From an uncultured Eubacteriales bacterium (GTDB lineage: Bacteria > Bacillota > Clostridia > Oscillospirales > CAG-272), in contig USPP01000028.1 of the NCBI GenBank assembly GCA_900556615.1, forward strand, positions 1-10,439: DNA of 10,439 bases, read 5' to 3'. Each line of letters begins with the position of its first letter. Within the stretch, counting starts at the first letter, position 1. Shown here in pieces: positions 1-6,925 of this stretch. The notes beneath the pieces are model-generated. The model was not told the origin of the DNA. It did not search any database and was given only the letters and a program-made list of their open reading frames with translations. A program made the translations under genes and the position numbers.

Positions 1-1
1 C

Positions 2-344
2 GACAGAGCCTTTATCAAAAGGCTTTCGGAGCGTTTTGAGGGCCGTGGCGTTACGGTCATTGCCTCTTTTTCAGAAACAGAGGAACAAGCTGAGGCGGTT
101 CCGGTATACCCTTTTGCAGCTCTTACAGAATTTTTGGAAAAACATCATGCCGATATTGCCGTAATCGTAGAGTCCCCCCGCGGGCTTTTACCAGAAGATC
201 TGGTATCAAGGGGAATAAAAGGAATGTGGAATTTGACGCAAACCGATAACCGCCTCCGTACCGGTAATCAATCTTCCGGTAGGAGATATTTTAATGAGTC
301 TGTGCTATGAAATAAGGAAAAACGCTGCGGAGGAAAACGAATGA
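2..344 (+). CDS. rex: Redox-sensing transcriptional repressor Rex, C-terminal part, 5' end outside window, apparent frameshift
   Basis: Rex senses the NADH/NAD+ ratio with a C-terminal Rossmann domain and represses fermentation and respiration genes. Only that domain's end is present. From base 2 the frame reads FEGRGVTVIASF, then PVYPFAALTEFLEKHHADIA, ESPRGLLPEDLVSRGIKGMWN, matching the Rex order of beta strands and the typical GIKGxWNF motif. In this frame the protein runs into unrelated residues and stops at 308-310. In the +1 frame from about base 240 it reads VINLPVGDILMSLCYEI, which fits the Rex C-terminal dimerisation helix, and stops at 342-344, overlapping the next start as ATGA. The lost frame therefore lies between about 234 (a stop in the second frame) and 258. 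It is a sequencing slip or a real mutation disabling the swapped C-terminal helix. The Rex identity rests on motifs; the DNA-binding half is not visible. Confidence 0.72.
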
Positions 345-1312
345 GCTATAAAATTAATTACGGCGATGGAGCCGTATGCCTTCCCGCCGCTGCGCTTGAC
401 GGATGCGGAGAGCTTCTCCAAATCCGTCTTCTCATGCTTCTTTCCTATGACAGAAGCCTTTGTGATGCAGACGATTCCGTACTTGCAGAGCGTCTTGACT
501 GTACCCAAGCTGAGCTTTCCGATACCGTTGCCGCGCTTCGTGCCGTCAAGCTTTTAGAGCCCGAAAAAAAACTCTCTCCCTCCGCCCAGACCAAAAATCT
601 CGCAGGAGAGGAGATTGCCGCCGTTTTGGATTCCGACAAAGATTTTAAACATCTCATCGACGAGTGTCAAAATATCTGCGGCAGGATTTTTACTCCTACC
701 GATATTTCAAAGCTGGTTTCAATAAAAAAAGAGCTTGACTTTGATGCCGAAACGATACTTCTTCTCTTTTTCTACTATTCTGAAAAACTCGATGCAGCAG
801 GCAGAAAGCTCACCGTAAGCTACATTGAAAAAAGCGCATACACTCTTTACAATCAAGGGGTACGCGAGCTCGCCGGTCTCCAGGAATACATAAAGCGCAC
901 CGAGGAAAGAAATCGCTTCGGGTATAAAATCAGACGACTGTTTGGAATTGGAGACCGTGCCTTTACCAAAAAAGAATTGGGCTTTTTCGACAAATGGAAT
1001 ATCGAATGGCATATGCCTTATGAGTTGATTGAATATGCTTACAATATCACGGTAGACACAACGGGAAAGCCTGCGCTTGACTATATGTCAAAAATACTTT
1101 CCGGCTGGCACGACAACAACATTACAACGATTGAACAAGCTGAAAAGATTGCAGCCGAATATAAGCAATCAAATAAATACCAAACAAAATTTAAGGAAAA
1201 AGCGTCGGAAACTTTCGTCTCGAGCTTCAATACCGATGAATTTTTTGAAAAGGCTCTTCAAAAAAGCTACGCGATGATGAACAATGAAAATGAAAAGAAA
1301 AAGGAGGGCTGA
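341..1312 (+). CDS. dnaD: DnaD-domain replication initiation protein
   Basis: Family members help open DNA and recruit the helicase loader during replication initiation or restart in Firmicutes. The 323-residue protein has a winged-helix-like N-terminus at about residues 20-75 (AERLDCTQAELSDTVAALRAVKLL). Two DnaB/DnaD-type helical domains follow: about 105-175 (FYYSEKLDAAGRKLTVSYIE) and about 195-275, ending in the family signature YMSKILSGW (residues 248-256). A charged, lysine-rich tail follows. The start at 341 is preceded by a ribosome binding site, ggagg at 329-333, and overlaps the shifted rex stop as ATGA, suggesting translational coupling. It is followed after two bases by a DnaC/DnaI-like gene, the usual partner. 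Two DnaD domains in one protein is like many clostridial homologues and unlike B. subtilis DnaD, which has one. The gene symbol is by family, not by orthology. Confidence 0.85.
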   Translation: MSYKINYGDGAVCLPAAALDGCGELLQIRLLMLLSYDRSLCDADDSVLAERLDCTQAELSDTVAALRAVKLLEPEKKLSPSAQTKNLAGEEIAAVLDSDKDFKHLIDECQNICGRIFTPTDISKLVSIKKELDFDAETILLLFFYYSEKLDAAGRKLTVSYIEKSAYTLYNQGVRELAGLQEYIKRTEERNRFGYKIRRLFGIGDRAFTKKELGFFDKWNIEWHMPYELIEYAYNITVDTTGKPALDYMSKILSGWHDNNITTIEQAEKIAAEYKQSNKYQTKFKEKASETFVSSFNTDEFFEKALQKSYAMMNNENEKKKEG

Positions 1313-1314
1313 GT

Positions 1315-2301
1315 GTGGGCTTTAACCGTGAAAATTACCGAAGAATAAAACGCGAATACGACGGAAAGAATTTAAAGGCGAAGGAAGCGGCAGAACGCCG
1401 GCGGGAGGAGCTTCATTCCCGTTTCTCTGACATAAAAGAAATCGACGACGCTCTCAGTCTTACCGGTCTGAAAATCCTTGAGGCTTCCTCCAAATATACG
1501 GGAAAACAGCTTGATCAGGCAATAGAAAAGTTGAAAAAGGAAAATGCAGCGCTTCTCCGAGACCGCGCCGATTGCCTTGTTTATCACGGATATCCTGCCG
1601 ATTATTCCGATGTAAAATACGAGTGTACCGACTGCTCAGACACGGGGTTCGTCGGAATCAAAATGTGCCACTGTATGAAAGAACGTCTGATTCTTGCCGG
1701 CTATGAAAGCTCGGGAATCGGAAATCTTATCACTTCGAAATCCTTTGAAAACTTTGATCCGTCTTATCAGAAAGAAGATCCGAAAGCCTTCGAAAATAAC
1801 AGGAAAATATACAGCTTCTGCAAAAGATACGCCGAGAGCTTCAGCGACACCGGAAGTCCGAATCTTCTCTTTATCGGTGCAACCGGGCTCGGCAAAACAA
1901 ATCTTTCAACAGCCATTGCCGGCAAAGTGATCTCCCGGGGCTTTGACGCCGTCTGCGAAACGGCGCAAAACTTTTTTTCGGATTTTGAATTTGAGCGTTT
2001 TAACCGTCCCTACGGAGGACTTGATGCCGGAGATGAACAAAAAACCGACAAATATTTTTCCTGCGATTTGCTGATACTTGACGATCTCGGAACGGAATTG
2101 ACCAATCAGTTTACCGTCTCCTGCCTGTACAATATCATAAATACAAGACTGAACCGTGGAAAATCCATGATTATCAATACGAATCTGACGCGCGATGAGC
2201 TGAACAAGCGTTATGCCGACCGAATTACCTCCCGCCTTTTCGGAGAATTTGCTCCGCTAATGTTTCTCGGAAAGGATATGAGACAAATTATGCTCGGATA
2301 A
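1315..2301 (+). CDS. dnaC: DnaC/DnaI/IstB-type AAA+ helicase loader ATPase
   Basis: This is an ATP-binding protein likely to load the replicative helicase onto DNA. The 328 residues comprise a lysine/glutamate-rich, probably coiled N-terminus (10-85) and a four-cysteine zinc-binding-like cluster, CTDCSDTGF with C104 and C107, then CHC with C118 and C120. The AAA+ core follows: Walker A GATGLGKT at 188-195, Walker B LLILDDLG at 252-259, sensor-like IINTNL at 286-291 and an arginine-bearing ADRITSRLFGEF at 301-312. The Cys cluster before the AAA+ core is typical of DnaI-like loaders and argues against a transposition IstB protein. The start is GTG at 1315, seven bases after aaggagg at 1301-1307, a strong ribosome binding site. 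It directly follows the DnaD-domain gene, so the two probably act as a pair. No intrinsic terminator stands out after it. Confidence 0.85.
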   Translation: MGFNRENYRRIKREYDGKNLKAKEAAERRREELHSRFSDIKEIDDALSLTGLKILEASSKYTGKQLDQAIEKLKKENAALLRDRADCLVYHGYPADYSDVKYECTDCSDTGFVGIKMCHCMKERLILAGYESSGIGNLITSKSFENFDPSYQKEDPKAFENNRKIYSFCKRYAESFSDTGSPNLLFIGATGLGKTNLSTAIAGKVISRGFDAVCETAQNFFSDFEFERFNRPYGGLDAGDEQKTDKYFSCDLLILDDLGTELTNQFTVSCLYNIINTRLNRGKSMIINTNLTRDELNKRYADRITSRLFGEFAPLMFLGKDMRQIMLG

Positions 2302-2525
2302 AGCTTATTTGATTTTCTCGTGTTTATATGTGTACATGAAAAATTCATAGCCGATTGTAAAAGTCGGAAAAATTCGCTCCTTTCGGTTTTTCAGCGGATT
2401 CTCCGATGAAAAACACCTTTAAGACGAGCAAAGCAAGTCAGCACGCCGAGGGGAACAGTATAAAATCTCTGATTTCCGACTGCGGCGATAAGTGTGCGTA
2501 GTGTATAAACCTGCCACAGCATAAT
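2302..2525. other. Intergenic region between helicase loader and dehydrogenase
   Basis: No convincing gene is seen here. It contains a weak imperfect stem at 2351-2367 (ccgatt and agtcgg around gtaaa). Its left part, cgattgtaaaa at 2352-2362, repeats exactly the first 11 bases of the palindrome at 2526. I found no clear promoter for the downstream dehydrogenase; a tataaa-like box near 2502 has no good -35. Confidence 0.4.
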
Positions 2526-2552
2526 CGATTGTAAAACCGGGTTTTACAATCG
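2526..2552. promoter_or_regulatory. Perfect 27-base palindrome, possible operator or RNA hairpin
   Basis: The arms CGATTGTAAAACC and GGTTTTACAATCG are exact reverse complements around a single central G, 29 bases before the dehydrogenase start. An exact copy of the first 11 bases lies 174 bases upstream at 2352-2362. Such perfect dyads near a start are typical of operators for dimeric repressors (TetR, GntR or similar). As RNA it would form a long hairpin just before the ribosome binding site. It lacks a following T-run on either strand, so it is a poor terminator. The regulator is unknown. Confidence 0.5.
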
Positions 2553-2581
2553 CCTAAAAATTCAATAAAGGGAGAAGCAAC

Positions 2582-3343
2582 ATGAAAATTGCAGTCATCA
2601 CCGGAGCCTCATCTGGGCTCGGAGAAGAGTATCTCAAATGTATCGTAGAAAGCAGTCCTGACATTACGGAAATATGGGCGATTGCGCGAAGAGCCGAGAG
2701 GCTTGAGAAACTCGCGGAAACCTATAAGGAGAAAAAAATTGTTCCGTTTCCGCTCGACCTTACCTCCTACGACAGTTATAACGAATTTCAGAAAAAACTT
2801 GAAGCAGAAAAACCGGATATCGAGATTCTCATCAACAATGCCGGCTTCGGCACTCTCGGAAATTTTGATGAGCAAGAACTCTTTTCCCAGACAAGGATGG
2901 TCGACTTAAACAATCGCGCCCTTACCGCTATAACCTCTGCGTCACTTCCCTATATGTCTAAAGGAAGCTTTATTATCAATGTATGCTCGATAGCCGCCTT
3001 TGCTCCCAATCCCCGCATGACCGTTTATTGCTCAACAAAGGCCTATGTTTACAGCTTCTCTAAATCTCTCCGATTTGAGCTTAAGAACCGCGGTATTAAT
3101 GTTCTTGCGGTATGTCCAGGTCCCATGGATACTGAATTTCTTCCTGTGGCGGGGATCAGTAAGGGCGCGTCTCATACCTTTGATACCCTTCCTCGCTGCA
3201 ATCCGCAAAGCGTCGCGCAGCGCTCTCTGAAAAAAGCGAAAGCAGGAAAGGGAAAATACACTCCTCGCCTTTTCTATAAATTTTATCATCTTCTTTCCGA
3301 TATTCTGCCGCATTCCCTCGTTATGCATATGAGCAAAACCTGA
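2582..3343 (+). CDS. Short-chain dehydrogenase/reductase (classical SDR)
   Basis: This is an NAD(P)H-dependent oxidoreductase of 253 residues, the usual length for a classical SDR, probably cytoplasmic. It shows cofactor-binding TGASSGLG at 7-14 and NNAG at 85-88. The catalytic set is N110, S136 (in VCSIAAF) and Y149/K153 (in YCSTKAY). The PGPMDTEF segment at 179-186 follows the last core strand. Arginines 36-37 after the second strand (AIARRAERL) favour NADPH over NADH. The C-terminal 60 residues are basic and aromatic (YTPRLFYKFYHLL), as in DltE/YqjQ-like SDRs, and may bind a substrate or membrane. The ATG at 2582 is preceded by aaagggag as ribosome binding site. The gene stands alone, with a palindrome upstream that may regulate it. 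The substrate cannot be read from the sequence. Confidence 0.88.
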   Translation: MKIAVITGASSGLGEEYLKCIVESSPDITEIWAIARRAERLEKLAETYKEKKIVPFPLDLTSYDSYNEFQKKLEAEKPDIEILINNAGFGTLGNFDEQELFSQTRMVDLNNRALTAITSASLPYMSKGSFIINVCSIAAFAPNPRMTVYCSTKAYVYSFSKSLRFELKNRGINVLAVCPGPMDTEFLPVAGISKGASHTFDTLPRCNPQSVAQRSLKKAKAGKGKYTPRLFYKFYHLLSDILPHSLVMHMSKT

Positions 3344-3382
3344 AAAGCGCGATATCGGTCGATAAAAATATTCAGCAAAAGG

Positions 3383-3411
3383 TTGACAATATACAAAAAA
3401 TAGTATAGAAT
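3383..3411 (+). promoter_or_regulatory. Sigma-A promoter for the DUF1292 gene, possibly also the 6S RNA
   Basis: TTGACA (3383-3388) and TAGAAT (3406-3411) are separated by 17 bases, a near-consensus vegetative promoter. It lies 35 bases before the ATG at 3447. No better promoter is seen before the structured RNA at 3789, so readthrough and processing from here is possible. Confidence 0.8.
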
Positions 3412-3446
3412 ATTGGTGAACAGTACTTGAAAGGAATTATCTTTAT

Positions 3447-3752
3447 ATGGCTGATGAACTTTTTAACGAGGAAGTGTTCACCCTTACCGACGAAGAAGGG
3501 AATGAAAAACAGTTTGAACTTCTCGGAAGTCAGGAAATTGACGGAAATACTTATCTCGCGCTTGTTCCCGTCGAGGACAACGAAAATGATGAATATGTAA
3601 TTCTTAAAGTCGAGGAAGACGAGGAAGGCGAAGAAATGCTCGTCACGATTGATGATGATGATGAATTCAATCGCGTTGCCGATTTCTTTGACGACGAGCT
3701 TTTCGGTGAAATAGACTACGACGAGGGTGAGGATGCGGAGGAAGAGGAATAA
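3447..3752 (+). CDS. DUF1292 (YrzB-like) small acidic protein
   Basis: The function is unknown. The 101-residue protein begins MADELFNEEVFTLTDEEGNE, the pattern of the DUF1292/YrzB family, which has this length in Firmicutes. It is very rich in aspartate and glutamate, with an acidic tail (EGEDAEEEE) and a DDDD run, and has no signal peptide or membrane segment, so it is cytosolic. In many Firmicutes the family lies next to yrzL/ruvX-type genes; that context is absent here and a structured RNA follows instead. The start ATG at 3447 has an aaagga ribosome binding site about 11 bases upstream. It has its own strong promoter, so it is probably well expressed. Confidence 0.85.
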   Translation: MADELFNEEVFTLTDEEGNEKQFELLGSQEIDGNTYLALVPVEDNENDEYVILKVEEDEEGEEMLVTIDDDDEFNRVADFFDDELFGEIDYDEGEDAEEEE

Positions 3753-3788
3753 ACTCCGGTTCTTCCCGAATAATCGCACATATCAAAG

Positions 3789-3994
3789 ATTCCTGCTTAG
3801 TTCGCCACGGTCAGACCGTTAAAACCTACAAGAGATCAATGGAGTCCGGACTTCGCGCTCAGGGTATGCAGACCTCCCTCCGACGCCTCTTTTGACGCGT
3901 CGTTAAGGATGCTGGGAGCACAAGCGACGCGAGAGGGCACCAACCTGCTGATAGCGGGTTTCTCAATGGTTTGACCGAGCGGCTCGGCGGGAAT
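3789..3994 (+). ncRNA. ssrS: 6S RNA (RNA polymerase-binding regulatory RNA), probable
   Basis: 6S RNA mimics an open promoter and traps the housekeeping RNA polymerase holoenzyme in stationary phase. The sequence folds as expected. An outer helix pairs attcctgcttagtt (3789-3802) with ggctcggcgggaat (3981-3994), with one mismatch. A small internal loop follows, then a 10-pair helix of cggtcagacc (3808-3817) with ggtttgaccg (3968-3977). A large central bubble holds a hairpin on its 3' side (aacctgc/gcgggtt, 3942-3960), as in Firmicute 6S RNAs. The apical arm contains ctccc/gggag and cgacgc/gcgtcg stems. The gttcg...cggc pair of elements near the ends matches the 6S consensus. The length of about 206 nt is right. 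The ends are set by the helix and could be off by several bases. The identification is from structure and memory of the family, not a covariance search. Confidence 0.75.
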
Positions 3995-4061
3995 TTTATA
4001 TTTAATGTCTACTTAACAAATCAAAAAAGCAGCCGACATGCGGCATTCAGGGCGTTTTTGA

Positions 4062-4102
4062 CTTGTCTAATACTATTTCTCAATTAAAATCTTGTCTAAT
4101 AC
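4062..4102. repeat. 12-base direct repeat, two copies
   Basis: CTTGTCTAATAC occurs at 4062-4073 and again at 4091-4102, 29 bases apart start to start. The second copy abuts the hairpin element at 4103. It could be a duplicated insertion target, the edge of the repeat element, or a pair of protein sites. Confidence 0.6.
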
Positions 4103-4157
4103 ATAGGGGCTCTGCCCCTATACCGCGCTTAAGCCCTTCTTGAAAGAAGGGCTTAAG
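4103..4157. repeat. Tandem hairpin element (two perfect inverted repeats)
   Basis: The first hairpin is ATAGGGGC-tct-GCCCCTAT (4103-4121). The second has 14-base perfect arms, CTTAAGCCCTTCTT and AAGAAGGGCTTAAG, with a two-base spacer (4128-4157). Neither ends in a clear T-run. GGGGC/GCCCC followed by a long palindrome resembles dispersed intergenic repeats I associate with Ruminococcaceae-type genomes; that family link is an impression. It separates the 6S RNA from the transketolase promoter. Confidence 0.6.
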
Positions 4158-4456
4158 AATCCCAAGAACTTTCGAATAAAATATAATTTTGAAACTCCTT
4201 GAAGGAAGCGTAGGACAATGCAAAGATACTTTCAAGAAGTTTCCCCTCACATATTGGCAAGGCTCCTATCGTGAATGAGTATAAATACAAGTTTTTTAAG
4301 GAATCGCTTATTAAATCGGCTATGTAGATTTCCGAGATGATTTTTTGCACGGTGCCAGCTTTTGTTATTCACGCAAAAAAATCACAAACAATACCCCTCA
4401 AAGTGTTAATAAAAAGTGAATATTTTTCTAAACCGCCGAGAATTACATAAAATCAT
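4158..4456. other. Gene-poor AT-rich intergenic stretch, possibly the rest of a repeat element
   Basis: About 300 bases without a convincing gene. A 65-codon minus-strand reading frame (4153-4350, GTG start) ends inside the long palindrome and has no clear ribosome binding site. It is likely part of the repeat and not a gene. The right side has an inverted pair, gattttttgc (4339-4348) and gcaaaaaaatc (4373-4383), that could bound the element or form a hairpin. Confidence 0.4.
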
Positions 4457-4485
4457 TTGACAAACGGTATAAAAAAGATTACAAT
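4457..4485 (+). promoter_or_regulatory. Sigma-A promoter of the transketolase operon
   Basis: TTGACA (4457-4462) and TACAAT (4480-4485) have 17 bases between them, near consensus. Transcription would start near 4492, giving a leader of about 100 nt before the ATG at 4594. Confidence 0.82.
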
Positions 4486-4593
4486 ATATAGGAAATGCTA
4501 TAATTGGAGTATTTATGGTCAATCCGATTGAAATCTCTAAACAGGATACTCCGCTGAATATAAGCTACAATAAAATCAGGAGGCAAAAACTCA

Positions 4594-5430
4594 ATGGAAC
4601 AGGCAAAAATCAAAGAACTCAGCCTGAAATCTGCCGAGATCAAGCTCGGCGCTCTCGAGGCTGTTTACAGCGCAAGCTCCGGACATCCCGGCGGCTCTCT
4701 CTCGATCTCGGATATTCTCGCATATCTCTACTTCGAGGAACTGCGCGTAGATGTGAAAAATCCGAAATGGGAGGACAGAGACCGTCTCGTGCTTTCAAAG
4801 GGACATACCTCTCCGGGTCTTTACGCTGCTCTCGCGGCAAAGGGCTTTATTCCCAAGGAAGATTTAAAAACCTTCCGTCAGGCAGACAGCTATCTTCAGG
4901 GACATCCCGATATGAAGCACACACCCGGTGTGGATATGACGTCCGGATCGCTCGGACTCGGTATCTCCGCCGCCTGCGGAATGGCTCTCTCCGGTAAAAT
5001 CAATAAAAAGGATTACCGCGTTTATGCAATTCTCGGAGACGGTGAATGCGAGGAAGGTCAGGTGTGGGAGGCAGCTATGTTTGCCGCTCATAAAAAGCTG
5101 GATAATCTCTGCATTTTCGTTGACTTCAACGGACTCCAAATTGACGGTCCTATCACCGAGGTTGTGAATCCTACTCCTCTTGACAAGAAATTTGAGGCGT
5201 TCAATTGGAATGTAATCGTTATAAACGGTCATGATTTCAACGAAATAGACAGTGCGGTTAAAGCTGCAAAGCAATGCCAAGACAAGCCTACCGCTATCAT
5301 TTGCAAATGCGTTAAGGGTAAGGGCGTTTCCTTTATGGAAAACAATGTGAAGTGGCACGGCTCCGCGCCCAATAAGGAACAGTATGAACAGGCTGTCTCC
5401 GAAATCAACGCCTATATTGAGTCTTTATAA
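4594..5430 (+). CDS. tktA: Transketolase, N-terminal subunit
   Basis: This is the thiamine-pyrophosphate-binding half of transketolase, which moves two-carbon units between ketose and aldose phosphates in the non-oxidative pentose phosphate pathway (cytosol). The 278 residues show GHPGG at 30-34, SKGH at 68-71, GHPDMKHTPGVDMTSGSLG at 103-121 and the TPP/metal motif beginning GDGECEEGQ at 148-154 and ending with N179 in VDFN. KWHG near 255 closes the domain. The length fits the split form of transketolase, as in many anaerobes and archaea; a fused enzyme would be about 650 residues. The ATG at 4594 follows aggagg (4578-4583) with a 10-base spacer. The C-terminal subunit starts 16 bases after its stop, so the two are one operon and probably one heteromeric enzyme. 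Confidence 0.95.
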   Translation: MEQAKIKELSLKSAEIKLGALEAVYSASSGHPGGSLSISDILAYLYFEELRVDVKNPKWEDRDRLVLSKGHTSPGLYAALAAKGFIPKEDLKTFRQADSYLQGHPDMKHTPGVDMTSGSLGLGISAACGMALSGKINKKDYRVYAILGDGECEEGQVWEAAMFAAHKKLDNLCIFVDFNGLQIDGPITEVVNPTPLDKKFEAFNWNVIVINGHDFNEIDSAVKAAKQCQDKPTAIICKCVKGKGVSFMENNVKWHGSAPNKEQYEQAVSEINAYIESL

Positions 5431-5446
5431 TCGGGGGATAATAAAA

Positions 5447-6391
5447 ATGGCAGATAAAATAGCAACAAGAGAAGCATACGGCGACGCACTTGTAGAGTTC
5501 GGTGCTAAATACGATAAACTGGTAGTTCTTGACGCCGACCTTGCAGAGGCGACAAAAACAGGAAAATTCAAGAAAGCTTATCCTGACAGATTTTTTGACT
5601 GCGGTATCGCAGAAGGAAATATGGTAGCGGTTGCCGCAGGTCTTGCAACAACCGGAATGATTCCCTTTGCAAGTTCGTTCGCAATGTTTACCGCCGGACG
5701 TGCTTTCGAACAAATCAGAAACGCAATCGGATATCCCCATCTTAATGTAAAAATCGGTGCTACTCACGCGGGAATTACCGTCGGCGAGGACGGCGCAACA
5801 CATCAGTGCCTTGAAGACATCGGTACGATGCGTACCATTCCCGGAATGACCGTAATTAATCCCGCCGACGCAGTTGAGGCAAGGGCAGCTGTAGAGGCTG
5901 CGATTAACTTTAATGGTCCCTGCTACCTTCGTTTCGGTCGCCTTGCCGTTCCGGTCATTTATGACAAGGAAAACTATAAATTCGAGCTTGGCAAGGGCGT
6001 TACCATGGCAGACGGCAAGGATGTGACCATCGTCGCCACGGGAATTATGGTTGCCATGGCTCTTGAAGCCAAGGAGCTTCTTAAAGCGGAGGGAATTGAT
6101 GCGAGAGTAATCAATATTCATACTATCAAGCCGCTCGATAAAGCGCTTATTCTGAAAGCGGCAACCGAAACCGGCGCTATCGTTACCGCAGAGGAGCATA
6201 ATATCATCGGAGGTCTCGGCTCCGCAGTCTCAGAGACCGTATGTGAGGCATGCCCCGTACCGGTTCTCCGTGTAGGGGTTGAGGATACTTTCGGCTGCTC
6301 CGGAAAGGTTCCCGCGCTCCTTGAGAAATACGGGTTGACACCTGCCCATATCGCAGCTAAGGCTAAAACAGCCGTTTCCATGAAAAAATAA
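5447..6391 (+). CDS. tktB: Transketolase, C-terminal subunit
   Basis: This half supplies the pyrimidine-binding domain and the C-terminal domain of transketolase. The 314 residues contain the TPP-activating glutamate E56 in CGIAEGNM (52-59), FASSFAMF (74-81), histidines H108 (ATHAGI) and H119 (GATHQ), and the final-domain motif GGLGSAVSE (255-263). I chose ATG 5447 over an in-frame upstream ATG at 5384. The protein then begins MADKIATREAYGDAL, the usual family start, and gggggat at 5433-5439 sits just upstream as ribosome binding site. The upstream start would lie inside the first subunit gene. It shares the promoter at 4457 and ends before a strong terminator. Confidence 0.95.
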   Translation: MADKIATREAYGDALVEFGAKYDKLVVLDADLAEATKTGKFKKAYPDRFFDCGIAEGNMVAVAAGLATTGMIPFASSFAMFTAGRAFEQIRNAIGYPHLNVKIGATHAGITVGEDGATHQCLEDIGTMRTIPGMTVINPADAVEARAAVEAAINFNGPCYLRFGRLAVPVIYDKENYKFELGKGVTMADGKDVTIVATGIMVAMALEAKELLKAEGIDARVINIHTIKPLDKALILKAATETGAIVTAEEHNIIGGLGSAVSETVCEACPVPVLRVGVEDTFGCSGKVPALLEKYGLTPAHIAAKAKTAVSMKK

Positions 6392-6406
6392 CCGTTTCTA
6401 ATAGAT

Positions 6407-6460
6407 AAAAAAACAATCGTACCGTTTTCCTTCTGAAAGAAATCGGACGATTGTTTTTTT
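6407..6460. terminator. Bidirectional intrinsic terminator
   Basis: AAAAAAACAATCGT (6407-6420) and ACGATTGTTTTTTT (6447-6460) are perfect 14-base complements, with an inner ccg/cgg pair. The T-run on the + strand ends the transketolase operon. The matching A-run makes it work on the minus strand too, ending the peptidase gene whose stop is at 6464. Confidence 0.88.
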
Positions 6461-6463
6461 CAA

Positions 6464-6925
6464 TTAAGAATGACTTTTTTCTCTGTTTCCCTTAATAAAA
6501 TTCCTAAATGCAAAAATGTATTTTCTGCACGGTATCAGTGCAAGCCAAACAGAAGCATAAAATATCCAGCGTGAGCTTTTTACATTGATTTTTTTTCCTT
6601 TGTGAACGGCAGAAAGAGCAATTCCGTATATCATTTCGTTCGTAATCCCCTCTTCAACCACGCTCTGTGCGTCACCGATAAGCGAATAAATGCCGTTTTC
6701 TGCCTTTTTTACCCGATGAAGCACATAACGCTGCCCCGCGCGAAGATAAAGAATAATATCTCCGCGTTTCACCTGCTTATCAGGCAAAGAAAGATAAACA
6801 GTATCTCCCTCAATAAGAAACGGCGCCATACTGTATCCCGTCACCGGAACAGGAACGTTATCTATCCCGTTCTTCAGCAGATCGACTGCATGATTCAAAT
6901 ATTCTTGCGTGTCAAATTTTCTCAT
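6464..6925 (-). CDS. S24/S26-family signal-peptidase-like protein
   Basis: Probably a serine peptidase of the signal peptidase I (SipW/ER-like) type. The 153 residues show VTGYSMAPFL with the nucleophile S32, then EGDTVYL, RGDIILY (54-60), YVLHRV with H70 at the place of the general base in the Ser-His type (bacterial type uses Lys), and LIGDA (82-86). There is no N-terminal membrane anchor; the first hydrophobic stretch is near the C-terminus (WIFYASVWLALIPC, 120-133), like SipW-type enzymes with a C-terminal anchor. The start ATG overlaps the stop of the upstream hydrolase as ATGA, so the two are translated from one transcript. Its substrate is unknown: no obvious secreted precursor or peptide gene lies beside it. 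It ends just before the bidirectional terminator. Confidence 0.78.
   Translation of the reverse strand: MRKFDTQEYLNHAVDLLKNGIDNVPVPVTGYSMAPFLIEGDTVYLSLPDKQVKRGDIILYLRAGQRYVLHRVKKAENGIYSLIGDAQSVVEEGITNEMIYGIALSAVHKGKKINVKSSRWIFYASVWLALIPCRKYIFAFRNFIKGNREKSHS

Noticed and set aside
2526..2552. The palindrome as a Rex operator
   Set aside because: It contains TTGTAAAA and TTTTACAA, but the spacing gives a 21-base odd-centred site, while known Rex sites are 18-base with TTGTxAA-N4-TTxACAA.
4062..4157. Direct repeats and hairpins as a CRISPR array
   Set aside because: Only two 12-base copies, no regular spacers and no cas genes.
4153..4350. 65-codon minus-strand frame with GTG start
   Set aside because: No ribosome binding site or recognised domain; its end lies in the long palindrome. 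Treated as part of a repeat element.
4515..4997. 160-codon + strand frame starting in the transketolase leader with a ggag site five bases before its ATG
   Set aside because: Most of it lies inside the first transketolase gene in another frame and its protein is arginine/serine-rich with no family look. A short leader peptide remains possible but is not supported.
5405..6199. 264-codon minus-strand frame opposite the second transketolase gene
   Set aside because: It lies antisense within a clear enzyme gene and the protein has a shadow-like cysteine/asparagine-rich composition.
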